A stretch of DNA of 64,000 nucleotides from Janthinobacterium sp. PAMC25594 (GTDB lineage Bacteria; Pseudomonadota; Gammaproteobacteria; Burkholderiales; Burkholderiaceae_D): assembly GCF_019443505.1 (NCBI RefSeq), contig NZ_CP080377.1:4898001-4962000 (forward strand). Direction: 5' to 3'. The position numbers were made by a program, and so were the translations under genes. The notes beneath the pieces are model-generated. The model made no database searches, was not told the origin of the DNA, and saw only the letters and a program-made list of their open reading frames with translations. Shown here in pieces: positions 38,944-47,281 of the stretch (position 1 is the first letter of the stretch; each line of letters starts with the position of its first letter).

Positions 38944-39789
38944 TTAGCTCAGCAGTGCCGAGGTGATTTCATCGTAGCGCAACTCCGTTTCGCGGAACAG
39001 TTGCAGATACGTTTCTTCGCTCAGGCCCAGCGCATCCCAGGCCACCGGCGAGACGCGCGGCACCATGTCGTCGCCCGCCTGCGCCAGGTCGAGCGCACAG
39101 ACGATGGCATTGGCCACATGGATCAGTGCCGCCAGGAAACCGGCTCCCGGCGTTTCCGGCTGCAAGTAATTGCCCAGCGCCAGACGCATGGTGTCGGAAA
39201 AATTCCAGTGCTCGGCCAGTGCCACGCCTGCTTGCACGTGGTCCACGCCCAGCACGGCCTGTTCCGCTTCGAGCAGGCTGCAATCGTGCGCCGCCTGGTG
39301 CGCGATGACTTGCGCATACTGCGCGGGAAAGCTGCTGACCAGCACCAGACGGCCGATGTTATGCAGCAAGCCGGCCGTGAAGGCGTAATCCTGGTTGAAG
39401 CGGATCTGCCGCGCCAGCACCTTGGCGCAGGCGGCAGTCGCTACCGAATGGCGCCAGAAGGCCTTGTCGTCGAAACCGGGGCAGCGACCTTCCGGGAAGC
39501 AGCCCGTGATGGCGGCCGAGGTGATCAGGCTGCGCGTGGTCTGGAAACCCAGATAGGTGATCGCCTGCTGGATGGTGGTGGCCTTCACTTGCAAGCCATA
39601 TTGCGAGGAGTTGGCCAGGCGCAGGGTTTTCGCCGTCAGCGCCTGGTCGTATGAGACTTTTTTCGCCAGCACGGAAATATCGACGTCTTCCTGGTCTATG
39701 CTGTTGAGCAGCTCCATGACGACGGCGGGCAGCGAAGGCAGGTCATCGAGGTGGGCGACGATATCGTCGAGCGTCAGCTGGGTGCTCAT
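38944..39789 (-). CDS. HDOD-domain signalling protein
   Basis: A 281-residue protein that is nearly all HDOD domain (VAHLDDLPSLPAVVMELLNS through GLLHNIGRLVLVSSF). HDOD proteins are HD-like without the full metal site and act in signalling, for example in cyclic-di-GMP or stress regulation. It overlaps the preceding 112-residue gene by an ATGA junction, so the two form an operon. The output is not known. Confidence 0.88.
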   Translation of the reverse strand: MSTQLTLDDIVAHLDDLPSLPAVVMELLNSIDQEDVDISVLAKKVSYDQALTAKTLRLANSSQYGLQVKATTIQQAITYLGFQTTRSLITSAAITGCFPEGRCPGFDDKAFWRHSVATAACAKVLARQIRFNQDYAFTAGLLHNIGRLVLVSSFPAQYAQVIAHQAAHDCSLLEAEQAVLGVDHVQAGVALAEHWNFSDTMRLALGNYLQPETPGAGFLAALIHVANAIVCALDLAQAGDDMVPRVSPVAWDALGLSEETYLQLFRETELRYDEITSALLS

Positions 39790-40124
39790 GCTGGCTCTCC
39801 CGTGCCCAGACGATACGCCGTGACATAGCTGCGCAGCAAGGTGGTGGCCGCATCTTCGGGATCGTCCGGATCATGCTTGCGGAACAGGTAATCGAGCCGT
39901 TCGCTATCGGCCGCCTGCTGCGCGGCCACTACCTCTGGCGAAGGGGGCGGCGCCTGGATCGGCAGCATGGTGATGCCGTGGCGCGGCATCAGGGACAGCA
40001 TGTTTTCCGTCAGTACCGCACCTTGCGGCAACAGCACTTGTCCATGCGCGTCGAGCAAGACATCCGACAAGACCATGCCAGGACGCACTTGTTCCAGGGG
40101 TAGATGTTGATGTATGACCGCCAT
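39786..40124 (-). CDS. Small conserved protein co-transcribed with HDOD
   Basis: A 112-residue protein. The N-terminal 60 residues (LPLEQVRPGMVLSDVLLDAHGQVLLPQGAVLT) resemble the short beta-rich segment found in front of HD-GYP/HDOD domains, here as a separate chain. The C-terminus is Ala/Pro-rich and acidic. It starts about 200 bases from the divergent histidine kinase and overlaps the HDOD gene by four bases, so it may supply that protein's missing N-terminal module. Confidence 0.7.
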   Translation of the reverse strand: MAVIHQHLPLEQVRPGMVLSDVLLDAHGQVLLPQGAVLTENMLSLMPRHGITMLPIQAPPPSPEVVAAQQAADSERLDYLFRKHDPDDPEDAATTLLRSYVTAYRLGTGEPA

Positions 40125-40331
40125 GACGACTCCTTAGATGATTGCGGGATATTACCATTGCCATGACGCAATGTCTCAACCTGTATCAAGGCCCCTGTCG
40201 AAAACGGGGGCGCTGTAAATCTTGCCAATAAGCATGTCATACCGTACATTTGCTTCAGGCTGTTGCATTGCTGACGTATCTGTGCCCGCGCCGCGGGCCG
40301 GCGGCTGGCCTGGCCCGGGGAGTGTTGATCG

Positions 40332-41897
40332 ATGGTGAGTATCCAAGTCCGGCTGACCCTGCTTTTTGTCGTGATCGTCACCTTGGTGCTGGGCATTTCT
40401 GGCAGCTATACCCAATATACACTGAGCCAGGAACTTGAATCGGGCAGCGCGCGCCTGCGCAGCGGCGTGCTCACGCGCTTGCAGACCAGCTTGCCTTCGG
40501 CCCTGTGGGATCTCGACAAATCCAAGGTTGACAGCATTGTCGCGGCCGAAATGCTGCCGCCGGAACTGGTCGGCATCCGCGTCTACGACGCTTCCGTGGG
40601 TCTGTTCGCCGGCGAAGTGCGCGACGCGGCCGGCACCCTGGTGCCTTTGACCTCCGACGTGGCCATGGGCGGCACTCCCGTCGAGGCGCCGCTCGTGTTC
40701 CGCGACGCCGTGGCGGCGGCCACGGGCGGCAAGCCGGTGATCGTCGGCAAGGTCATCGTCAATTTCAGCCGCGCGCAGATCGATGCGGCCCTGCGCGGCG
40801 AAGTGCGGCGCAAGGTGCTGGAAGTATTACTGCTTGACATCATCCTGGTGGGTGCCCTGGCGCTGAGCCTGCGCATCGTCTTCGGGCCCTTGAAACAGTT
40901 GCGCGACGGCTTGATCGACCTGGCCACGCGCGGCAGCGACGAGGTCGAAGAACTGCCGGAAAACCGGCGCGACGAACTGGGCGACGTGATCCGCGGCTTC
41001 AATGCCGTGCAGCGCAAGCTCAAGTCCATCATCGAGGGCAGCCGCGAGGCGGAAGACATGGCGCGCCGCTCGCAGCAGGAGACGGCGCAGGCGATGGACG
41101 AGCTGCGCCGCGCGCAGGAATCGTTGCTGCAGTCGGAACGCCTGGCCTCGCTGGGCAGCCTGGTGGCCGGCGTGGCGCATGAAATCAACACCCCGGTCGG
41201 CATCGCGCTGACCAGTGCCTCGGTGCTGAAGGAAGCGACCGATCACATCAGCGCGGCGGTGGCCGGCGGCAGCGTGAAGAAGACCGATATCGTGCGCTAC
41301 CTGGAAACGGCCGGCGAGAGCGCGCGGCTGATCATGAACAATGCCTATCGCGCCGCGCACCTGATCCACAGCTTCAAGCAGATCGCCGTGGACCAGGTCA
41401 GCGAGGCGCGCCGTTTGTTCGAATTGCGCGACTATATCGGGGAAGTCATATCGAGCCTGCAGCCGACCCTGAAAAAGACGCGCATCAGCATCGATATCGA
41501 TTGCCCGCCTGACATCATGCTCGACAGCTATCCAGGGGCGCTGGCGCAGGTGCTGACCAACCTGGTGTTGAACTGTGTCGAGCACGCCTTCGATGCGGAC
41601 ACGGTCGGCAACATCCATATCGGCGTGCGTCGCGACGGCGAGTGGATCGCCATGCAGGTGCGCGATAACGGCCGCGGCATCGCGCCCGACATGCTCGACC
41701 GCGTGTTTGACCCGTTTGTCACCACGCGGCGGGGACAGGGCGGCACGGGCCTGGGCTTGAATATCGTGTTCAACTTGATTGCCAAGCAGTTTGGCGGCAC
41801 CATCACGGTCAGCAGCACCTTGGGACAGGGCGCGACATTCCTGCTGCGCCTGCCCACGGTGACGCCGTTGCCGGACAGCACCAGCAGCCCGGCATAG
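40332..41897 (+). CDS. Orphan sensor histidine kinase
   Basis: A 521-residue membrane sensor kinase. Membrane segments are at about 7-27 and 170-190, with a periplasmic sensor between and a HAMP domain after them. The phosphoacceptor is His283 in GVAHEINTPVG. The ATPase domain has the N-box LTNLVLNCVEHAF and G-boxes DNGRGIAPDM and GTGLGLNIV. There is no receiver domain and no response regulator beside it. A divergent HDOD operon is the closest signalling gene, so a link is plausible but unproven. Confidence 0.88.
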   Translation: MVSIQVRLTLLFVVIVTLVLGISGSYTQYTLSQELESGSARLRSGVLTRLQTSLPSALWDLDKSKVDSIVAAEMLPPELVGIRVYDASVGLFAGEVRDAAGTLVPLTSDVAMGGTPVEAPLVFRDAVAAATGGKPVIVGKVIVNFSRAQIDAALRGEVRRKVLEVLLLDIILVGALALSLRIVFGPLKQLRDGLIDLATRGSDEVEELPENRRDELGDVIRGFNAVQRKLKSIIEGSREAEDMARRSQQETAQAMDELRRAQESLLQSERLASLGSLVAGVAHEINTPVGIALTSASVLKEATDHISAAVAGGSVKKTDIVRYLETAGESARLIMNNAYRAAHLIHSFKQIAVDQVSEARRLFELRDYIGEVISSLQPTLKKTRISIDIDCPPDIMLDSYPGALAQVLTNLVLNCVEHAFDADTVGNIHIGVRRDGEWIAMQVRDNGRGIAPDMLDRVFDPFVTTRRGQGGTGLGLNIVFNLIAKQFGGTITVSSTLGQGATFLLRLPTVTPLPDSTSSPA

Positions 41898-41912
41898 GCA
41901 AGGAGAAGAGAC

Positions 41913-42494
41913 ATGGCACAGCTAGAAAACAGTCAGCAAGTGGCGCTTTTGCGCGGGATCAATGTGGGCCGCGCCAAGCGCGTGGCCATGGCCGATCTGC
42001 GCAAGCTGCTGGGCGACCTGGGTTTTGCGCAGGTACGCACGGTACTCAACAGCGGCAACGTCGTGTATGACGGGGGGGCGGTGGCGCCGGCCGAGGCCGC
42101 TGCCCGCATCGAGGAAGCGCTGGTGCTGAAACTGGGCGTAGCGGCCCGGGTGACGGTGCTGTCGGCCAGTCAGTTTGCCCAGGTGATCGAACAAAACACC
42201 CTGGCGCCGACGGCCGATGCGGCCCGTCTGCTGACTCTGGTGCTGAACAATCCGGCCGATGTCCAGCGCCTGGCGCCGCTGTTGCAGCGGCCGTGGCAGC
42301 CGGAAGCGCTGGCGCTGGGGCAATGGGCCGCGTATGCCTGGTGTCCCGATGGCGTGCTGGCCAGCAAGGTGGTGGCGTCACTGGGTGTACTGCTGGGTGA
42401 TGGCGTCACCTCGCGCAACTGGGCCACCATGCAAAAATTACAGGCACTGCTGAGCGGGCCCGAAGCGGCAGCCACATCGGCCAAGGAGCACTGA
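41913..42494 (+). CDS. DUF1697 family protein
   Basis: A 193-residue protein of the DUF1697 family, recognised by VALLRGINVGRAKRVAMADL and RTVLNSGNVVYDGG. The biochemical role is unknown. It starts 15 bases after the kinase gene after an AAGGAGAAG site, so it is probably co-transcribed. The C-terminus has the family's SRNWATMQKLQAL. Confidence 0.85.
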   Translation: MAQLENSQQVALLRGINVGRAKRVAMADLRKLLGDLGFAQVRTVLNSGNVVYDGGAVAPAEAAARIEEALVLKLGVAARVTVLSASQFAQVIEQNTLAPTADAARLLTLVLNNPADVQRLAPLLQRPWQPEALALGQWAAYAWCPDGVLASKVVASLGVLLGDGVTSRNWATMQKLQALLSGPEAAATSAKEH

Positions 42495-42513
42495 TGCCTG
42501 TCATCGAGACGCC

Positions 42514-42693
42514 ATGAACTGGGATATCGTCAAGGGCGTGCTGATCCTGCTGCTCGCCGTCGGCGCCCTGGGCACGGCCTTCGTGCTCATGTCCGCCTCG
42601 GGCCCTGACAAGGCGGGCTGCATCGCGCGCGCCCTGAAGTCGGGTATTCCGGTGGGCAATATCGAAAGGGTGTGCCGTTTGCTGGACAAGTAA
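42514..42693 (+). CDS. 59-residue small membrane protein
   Basis: A short gene read directly from the sequence: it starts MNWDIVKGVLILLLAVGALG and ends RVCRLLDK. One membrane helix spans about residues 6-26, followed by a short soluble tail with two cysteines. A GAGAC stretch precedes the ATG. It lies between DUF1697 and a strong terminator on the same strand, supporting expression as the last gene of that unit. Function unknown. Confidence 0.65.
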   Translation: MNWDIVKGVLILLLAVGALGTAFVLMSASGPDKAGCIARALKSGIPVGNIERVCRLLDK

Positions 42694-42725
42694 AAAAAAT
42701 TCCGCGCAAGGCGGAATTTTTTTTT
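42694..42725. terminator. Bidirectional Rho-independent terminator
   Basis: AAATTCCGC ... GCGGAATTT stem with a short loop, flanked by A-run and T-run, directly after the 59-residue gene. It faces the minus-strand gene at 42755 as well, so it can end both transcripts. Confidence 0.9.
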
Positions 42726-42754
42726 ATGCAACGGCATCGGCCGCCGAAGTAAGG

Positions 42755-43132
42755 TCAGCTATCGAATTTTTCCTGTTTTTCACCATGCATGCTCACGACC
42801 AGCAAACCCAGTCCGACCAGCAGCATCGAGACCATGCTCGCTTCGGGCACGGGCGGCGGCACGTTCACCAGCTGTACCGCAGGGGCGGTGGCGGCTGCGG
42901 GCAGTGCGCCGTGGCGCACACCGGCGCTGCGCCAGCGCGGGGCCGCATTGAGTGTCGAGGCCTGCGTCAGCAGGCGCGCATACGGCAAGTCCGGTGTTTC
43001 CCAGCCGAGATTGTCGCTGGTGCTGGTGAAACCGAGACTGTCGTCGCTCACGACAGGCGCGCTGGCGGCCACATTGCCGGCATACGCCGACAGCGCCAGC
43101 ACGGCCACACATAGCGGCTGAAAGATCTTCAT
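42755..43132 (-). CDS. Exported protein with PEP-CTERM-like C-terminus
   Basis: A 125-residue protein with an N-terminal signal peptide (LCVAVLALSAYAGNVAAS) and a C-terminal VPEASMVSMLLVGLGLLVVS followed by a charged tail. The PEP-like motif plus hydrophobic helix resembles PEP-CTERM sorting signals handled by exosortase, though the tail is less basic than usual and the motif reads PEA. The middle is low-complexity. Probably an envelope or matrix protein; no exosortase is in this window. Confidence 0.65.
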   Translation of the reverse strand: MKIFQPLCVAVLALSAYAGNVAASAPVVSDDSLGFTSTSDNLGWETPDLPYARLLTQASTLNAAPRWRSAGVRHGALPAAATAPAVQLVNVPPPVPEASMVSMLLVGLGLLVVSMHGEKQEKFDS

Positions 43133-43463
43133 CGTTGACTCCCTGGTTCACCGTGCGGCGTGGCCGAAACCGGCCTGCGCCTGGACGGATAATGCGCCTG
43201 TACGGGGGCGTATCACAATTTTTCTGATGAGGTCTTATTACAGCACAAATCGTGGCAATTTTGCTACGTATATTTGCTTTAAATTACGAATATTTATCAT
43301 TTTGATAGCATGAAGGCTATCGCTGCCGCACACTTGGCATGAGCACGCTATCACTGAAAAATACTGTTGTTTTTTGGTGCGAATCGCCAGCAGGAAAACA
43401 ATATATTGATTAGTATATTGTTTATCGCATGATGATCAATATGACCGCCTGTGGGAGGGCAAG
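43133..43463. other. Divergent AT-rich intergenic region with BigR-like operator
   Basis: A stretch of 331 bases between the PEP-CTERM-like gene and the ArsR gene, visibly AT-richer than its surroundings. It holds the 10-bp-arm palindrome listed at 43396 and a small GATAGC...GCTATC inverted repeat at 43304-43321. Nothing else coding was seen. Confidence 0.55.
43396..43423. promoter_or_regulatory. Palindromic operator of the BigR-like repressor
   Basis: Perfect inverted repeat AAACAATATA-N8-TATATTGTTT located 40 bases before the ArsR-family start. AT-rich palindromes in this position, overlapping the promoter, are where BigR/SqrR-type repressors bind. A TATATT sequence inside can serve as a -10 box, so binding would block transcription. 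Confidence 0.8.
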
Positions 43464-43817
43464 ATGGAGACAGTTGCAACACAACACGCCGAATACAACC
43501 TCGACGCCATGCGTGGCTCGGCCTACAAGGCCAGCTCGCTGCTCAAGGCCATGGGCAATGCCGACCGTTTGATGCTGCTGTGCCAGCTATCGCAGGGCGA
43601 GCATTGCGTCAGCGACCTCGAACAAAAAGTGGGCATCGGCCAGCCGACCCTGTCGCAGCAGCTGGGTGTGCTGCGCGAAGAGATGCTGGTGGCCACGCGG
43701 CGCGATGGCAAGCAGATTTATTATCGCGTCGCCAGCGCGCCCGTGCTGGCCGTGCTGCAAGTGCTGTACGCGCAATTCTGCGCGCCGCGTCTGCCGTTCA
43801 ACGACGAAGCGGACTGA
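43464..43817 (+). CDS. bigR: ArsR-family repressor, BigR/SqrR type (persulfide-responsive)
   Basis: A 117-residue winged-helix repressor. The recognition helix region is [19 protein letters not shown]. Cysteines stand in GEHCVSDLE and in the C-terminal QFCAPR, the positions used by BigR and SqrR to form a disulfide or tetrasulfide upon sulfide exposure. An operator palindrome lies in its own upstream region and two sulfur-transport genes follow, as in bigR operons. It starts MET after GGGAGGGCAAG. Confidence 0.85.
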   Translation: METVATQHAEYNLDAMRGSAYKASSLLKAMGNADRLMLLCQLSQGEHCVSDLEQKVGIGQPTLSQQLGVLREEMLVATRRDGKQIYYRVASAPVLAVLQVLYAQFCAPRLPFNDEAD

Positions 43818-43825
43818 GGCCGACC

Positions 43826-44254
43826 ATGACGATTGCTTGGCAGCACTTCACGCCTTGGGCCTCGCTGGCGGGCGGCATGCTGATCGGCCTGGCCGCTGCG
43901 CTGCTGATTTTGTTCAATGGCCGGATCGCCGGCATCAGCGGCATTGTCGGCGGCTTGCTGCGCCCGCGCCAGGGCGACCTGGGCTGGCGCATCGCCTTTC
44001 TTGCCGGCCTGATCGGCACGCCCCTGCTGTGGCAGTTGTGGCAAGTCTTGCCGCCCGTGCAGATTGAGGCGGGTACGTTGGCCCTGCTCGTGGCGGGCTT
44101 GCTGGTGGGCGTGGGCGTGCGCTATGGCGCCGGCTGCACCAGCGGCCACGGCGTGTGCGGCCTGTCGCGCCTGTCACCGCGTTCGCTGGCCGCCACGTGT
44201 GTCTTCATGGCGGCCGGTTTCCTCACCGTGTATCTGTTGCGCCACCTATCATGA
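43826..44254 (+). CDS. YeeE/YedE-family transporter half (PmpA-like)
   Basis: A 142-residue membrane protein with about four hydrophobic segments and the sulfur-transport motif [20 protein letters not shown], whose cysteine is used to pass sulfur in TsuA/YeeE. Start ATG at 43826 was chosen over an upstream extension that overlaps the repressor. It overlaps the next half by an ATGA junction. In Xylella and Agrobacterium such pairs are controlled by BigR. Confidence 0.9.
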   Translation: MTIAWQHFTPWASLAGGMLIGLAAALLILFNGRIAGISGIVGGLLRPRQGDLGWRIAFLAGLIGTPLLWQLWQVLPPVQIEAGTLALLVAGLLVGVGVRYGAGCTSGHGVCGLSRLSPRSLAATCVFMAAGFLTVYLLRHLS

Positions 44255-44679
44255 AAATCCTGTTTTCCCTGTTGAGCGGCCTCGTCTTTGGCCTGGGCCT
44301 GATCGTTTCCGGCATGAGCAACCCGGCCAAGGTGCTCGGTTTCCTCGACCTGGCCGGCGCCTGGGATCCGTCGCTGGCACTGGTGATGGGCGGCGCCATC
44401 GGCGTGGCCATGCCCGCCTTCTGGCTGGCGCGCCGGCGCGGCACGGCGCTGCTGGGCGAGCCCATGCAATTGCCCACGTCGCGGCGCATCGACCGGCGCT
44501 TGCTGCTGGGCAGCCTGGCCTTTGGCGCAGGCTGGGGCATCGCCGGTTTTTGTCCTGGTCCCGCCCTCGTCTCGCTGCTGGCGGGCCAGCCGAAGGCGTG
44601 GCTGTTTGTCGGCGCCATGCTGGCCGGCATGCTTCTCTTTGAAGTGCTGGAGCGCCGCAAGCTGCCTGCGCCGGCCTGA
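44251..44679 (+). CDS. YeeE/YedE-family transporter half (PmpB-like)
   Basis: A 142-residue partner with four hydrophobic segments. It starts [20 protein letters not shown] and has the second motif [17 protein letters not shown], again with a cysteine in a glycine-rich loop. It pairs with the preceding gene by overlap. The substrate is likely thiosulfate or a related sulfur compound. Confidence 0.9.
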   Translation: MKILFSLLSGLVFGLGLIVSGMSNPAKVLGFLDLAGAWDPSLALVMGGAIGVAMPAFWLARRRGTALLGEPMQLPTSRRIDRRLLLGSLAFGAGWGIAGFCPGPALVSLLAGQPKAWLFVGAMLAGMLLFEVLERRKLPAPA

Positions 44680-44721
44680 GACGGTACAATCTGGCGCATC
44701 GCCACTTTGGATACTGCTTAC

Positions 44722-45579
44722 ATGAAGACCGTGATTTTCCGCGCCGGCGCGCGCGCCGCCCTGCTGTGCAGCGTGCTGGCCTTGGCCGCCTGCGGCGGCT
44801 TGCTGAAGAAGGAAGCACCGCCCCCTCCCGCGCCCGTGGCCGACGCCTTGCCCAATCCGCAAGTATTACTGCTCGGTGAAGTGCATGACAATGCGCAAGG
44901 CCAGCGCCTGCGCGTCGAGGAATTGCGCCGCCGCCTGGCGGCTGGCTGGCGTCCCGTGATCGTCATGGAGCAATTCGATCGCGAAAACCAGGCCTTGCTG
45001 ACGCGCGCCGCGCGCGATTGCGCCGACCCCGATTGCATCATCCGCGTGATGGAGCAGCCGCGCTGGGACTGGAGCTTGTACCGGCCCGTGCTCGACCTCG
45101 TCATCAGCTACCAGCTGACCCTGGTCGCTGGCAACCTGTCGCCGGCCGACGCGTCGCGCATCGTGCGCGACGGCATCCAATGGGCGATGCCGCCCGCCAT
45201 GGTCGCCACTTACCTGGCCGCGCCCGTGCCGGCCGACATTCTGGAAGGGCAACAGAAGGAAGTGCAGGCGGCCCGCTGCAATATGCTGCCCGACATGATG
45301 GTGAGCGGTGTCGTCAATGCCCAGGTGGCGCGCGATATCTGGATGGCCAAGCTGATCCGCGACCAGGCGCCGCGCGACGTGGTGCTGATCGCCGGCAATG
45401 AGCATGTGCGCAAGGATATCGGCGTGCCCCGCTGGCTGAAGCTGGCCGACCCGCAACTGAATGTGCGCAGCATCGGCTACCTGGAGCAGGGCGGCAGCGG
45501 CTACCAGGGTACGTTCGACCTGACGCAAACGATGCCGGCGCAGCCGCGCCCGGACCCGTGCGCGAAGTTTAACAAGTAA
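44722..45579 (+). CDS. ChaN-family haem-binding lipoprotein
   Basis: A 285-residue lipoprotein with a signal peptide ending in the lipobox LALAACGG. The ChaN/PhuW-type core shows LLLGEVHDNAQGQ, VIVMEQFDRENQ and IAGNEHVRKDIGVPRWL. The Campylobacter ChaN binds haem dimers and takes part in iron uptake. An upstream ATG at 44707 is in frame; 44722 gives a standard signal peptide. The 3' end abuts the convergent IclR gene with no spacer. Confidence 0.85.
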   Translation: MKTVIFRAGARAALLCSVLALAACGGLLKKEAPPPPAPVADALPNPQVLLLGEVHDNAQGQRLRVEELRRRLAAGWRPVIVMEQFDRENQALLTRAARDCADPDCIIRVMEQPRWDWSLYRPVLDLVISYQLTLVAGNLSPADASRIVRDGIQWAMPPAMVATYLAAPVPADILEGQQKEVQAARCNMLPDMMVSGVVNAQVARDIWMAKLIRDQAPRDVVLIAGNEHVRKDIGVPRWLKLADPQLNVRSIGYLEQGGSGYQGTFDLTQTMPAQPRPDPCAKFNK

Positions 45580-46407
45580 TCACTGCTGCACCCGCACCAG
45601 GGCGCTGACCCGGCTTGCCGTATCGAGCAGTTTCGGCAGGCTGTGTTCCAGCAAATGCGCCACGGACGGTCCCGCCGTCTGGCCGCTGACATTGATCGCC
45701 GCCACCACCTTGCCCGCCCGGTCGAACACGGGCGCGGCCAGGGCGATCAAGCCCTGTTCCAGCTCTTCCTGCACCAGGCACCAGCCCTGGCGCCGCACTT
45801 GCGCAATCTCTTCCATCAAGACCTCGATATCGACCTTGGTCGCCGGCGTGATTTTCAGCAATGCCATCTTCGACAGCCGTTCGCGCAGCGCCTCGGGCGC
45901 CAGGCCCGACAGCAAGACACGTCCCATCGAGGTGCAGTAGGCGGGCAGGCGGCTGCCGATGCCCAGGTTGATCGACATGGTGCGGTGCGCGGACAGGCGC
46001 ACGACGTACACGATGTCGTCGCCATCGAGCACGGTGGCCGAGCACGACTGGCGCAAGGTCTGCATCAATTCTTCCAGCAGCGGTTGCGCCTGCGTCCACA
46101 CGGGCAAGGACGATAAATACGCGTAGCCCAGGTCGAGCACCTTGGGCGTCAAACGGAACAAGCGCCCGTCCGCTTCCACATAACCGAGATGCAGCAGGGT
46201 GAGCAGGATGCGCCGCGCGCCCGCGCGCGTCAGCTGCGCCCGTTCCGCCACGTCGCTCAAGGTCTGTTGCGGCGCCTCCGCGCCAAAGCTGCGCAGCACG
46301 GCCAGGCCCCGTGCGAACGATTGCACATAGCTGTCGCCGGGACGGGGCGCGCCATCGGCATCAGGGAGTTCTTCGGCGGAAACGGGCGTGCTGCGGCGGT
46401 CGGTCAT
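45580..46407 (-). CDS. IclR-family regulator of the beta-ketoadipate genes (PcaR/PcaU-like)
   Basis: A 275-residue IclR protein. The N-terminal winged helix (SFARGLAVLRSFGAE, TLSDVAERAQLTRAGARRIL) and the C-terminal ligand domain (LGIGSRLPAYCTSMGRVLLS) are typical of the PcaR/PcaU/PobR subgroup, which binds beta-ketoadipate or related acids. It is divergent from pcaIJF, with the operator between. It likely activates or represses pcaIJF. Confidence 0.9.
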   Translation of the reverse strand: MTDRRSTPVSAEELPDADGAPRPGDSYVQSFARGLAVLRSFGAEAPQQTLSDVAERAQLTRAGARRILLTLLHLGYVEADGRLFRLTPKVLDLGYAYLSSLPVWTQAQPLLEELMQTLRQSCSATVLDGDDIVYVVRLSAHRTMSINLGIGSRLPAYCTSMGRVLLSGLAPEALRERLSKMALLKITPATKVDIEVLMEEIAQVRRQGWCLVQEELEQGLIALAAPVFDRAGKVVAAINVSGQTAGPSVAHLLEHSLPKLLDTASRVSALVRVQQ

Positions 46408-46490
46408 GGTGATTCCAATGGGTCAAGGTGGCAATTATAGCCATGGCGCTGGTGAAAACGGCAAATTGACAAGCGCCCCGATCAGGCATA

Positions 46491-46541
46491 TTCTCACGAA
46501 TAAGTTCTAAATACGAATATTTGTTCTGCATACGAACAAAT
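46491..46541. promoter_or_regulatory. IclR-type operator array upstream of pcaI
   Basis: TTCTAAATACGAA at 46505 and TTCTGCATACGAA at 46524 repeat every 19 bases. A shorter TTCTCACGAA stands at 46491. The second overlaps a perfect palindrome ATTTGTTC-N7-GAACAAAT (46519-46541). Repeated half-sites in palindromic and direct order are characteristic of PcaU/PcaR sites. Confidence 0.75.
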
Positions 46542-46572
46542 GACTGATGAATTTGATTGGGAGGAGACAGCA

Positions 46573-47271
46573 ATGATCGACAAACTGCGTTCCAGCGTGC
46601 TTGATGCGCTGGCCGATATCCACGATGGCGCCACCGTCATGATTGGCGGCTTCGGCGGCGCGGGCCAGCCGGCCGAGCTGATCGACGGCTTGATCGCCCA
46701 AGGCGCGCGCGACCTCGTCATCGTCAACAACAATGCGGGCAATGGCGATACGGGCCTGGCCGCCCTGCTGAAAAACGGGCAAGTGCGCAAGATCATCTGC
46801 TCGTTTCCGCGCCAGGCCGATTCCCACGTCTTCGACGCGCTGTACCGCGCGGGCAAGCTGGAGCTGGAACTGGTGCCGCAGGGCAACCTGGCCGAGCGCA
46901 TCCGCGCCGCCGGCGCCGGCATCGGCGGCTTTTTCACGCCCACGGGCTATGGCACGGACTTGGCCAAGGGCAAGGAAACACGCGAGATCGACGGCCGCAT
47001 GTATGTGTTCGAGTCGCCGATCCACGCCGATTTCGCGCTGATCAAGGCGGAGCAGGGCGACCGCTGGGGCAACCTGACCTACCGCAAGACGGCGCGCAAC
47101 TTCGGTCCCATCATGGCCATGGCCGCGAAAGTCAGCATTGCTTCCGTGCATGAAGTTGCTGAGCTGGGCAGCATCGACCCTGAACACGTCATCACGCCGG
47201 GCCTGTTCGTGCAGCGCATCGTGCAAGTGCCGCGCACGGCCACCGGCCCCGCCGGCTTCAAAGTTGCCTGA
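46573..47271 (+). CDS. pcaI: 3-oxoadipate CoA-transferase subunit A
   Basis: A 232-residue alpha subunit that transfers CoA from succinyl-CoA to beta-ketoadipate. The glycine-rich motif VMIGGFGGAGQPAEL and the family region GVGTDLAKG-like (GYGTDLAKGKETREI) are present. ATG at 46573 with GGGAGGAGACAGC was chosen; an ATG at 46540 lies inside the operator. It is followed 10 bases later by pcaJ. Confidence 0.93.
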   Translation: MIDKLRSSVLDALADIHDGATVMIGGFGGAGQPAELIDGLIAQGARDLVIVNNNAGNGDTGLAALLKNGQVRKIICSFPRQADSHVFDALYRAGKLELELVPQGNLAERIRAAGAGIGGFFTPTGYGTDLAKGKETREIDGRMYVFESPIHADFALIKAEQGDRWGNLTYRKTARNFGPIMAMAAKVSIASVHEVAELGSIDPEHVITPGLFVQRIVQVPRTATGPAGFKVA

Positions 47272-47281
47272 GGAGTATCAA

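Noticed and set aside
46540..46572. Upstream ATG for pcaI
   Set aside because: It lies inside the operator palindrome and has no ribosome site, while ATG at 46573 follows GGGAGGAGACAGC.
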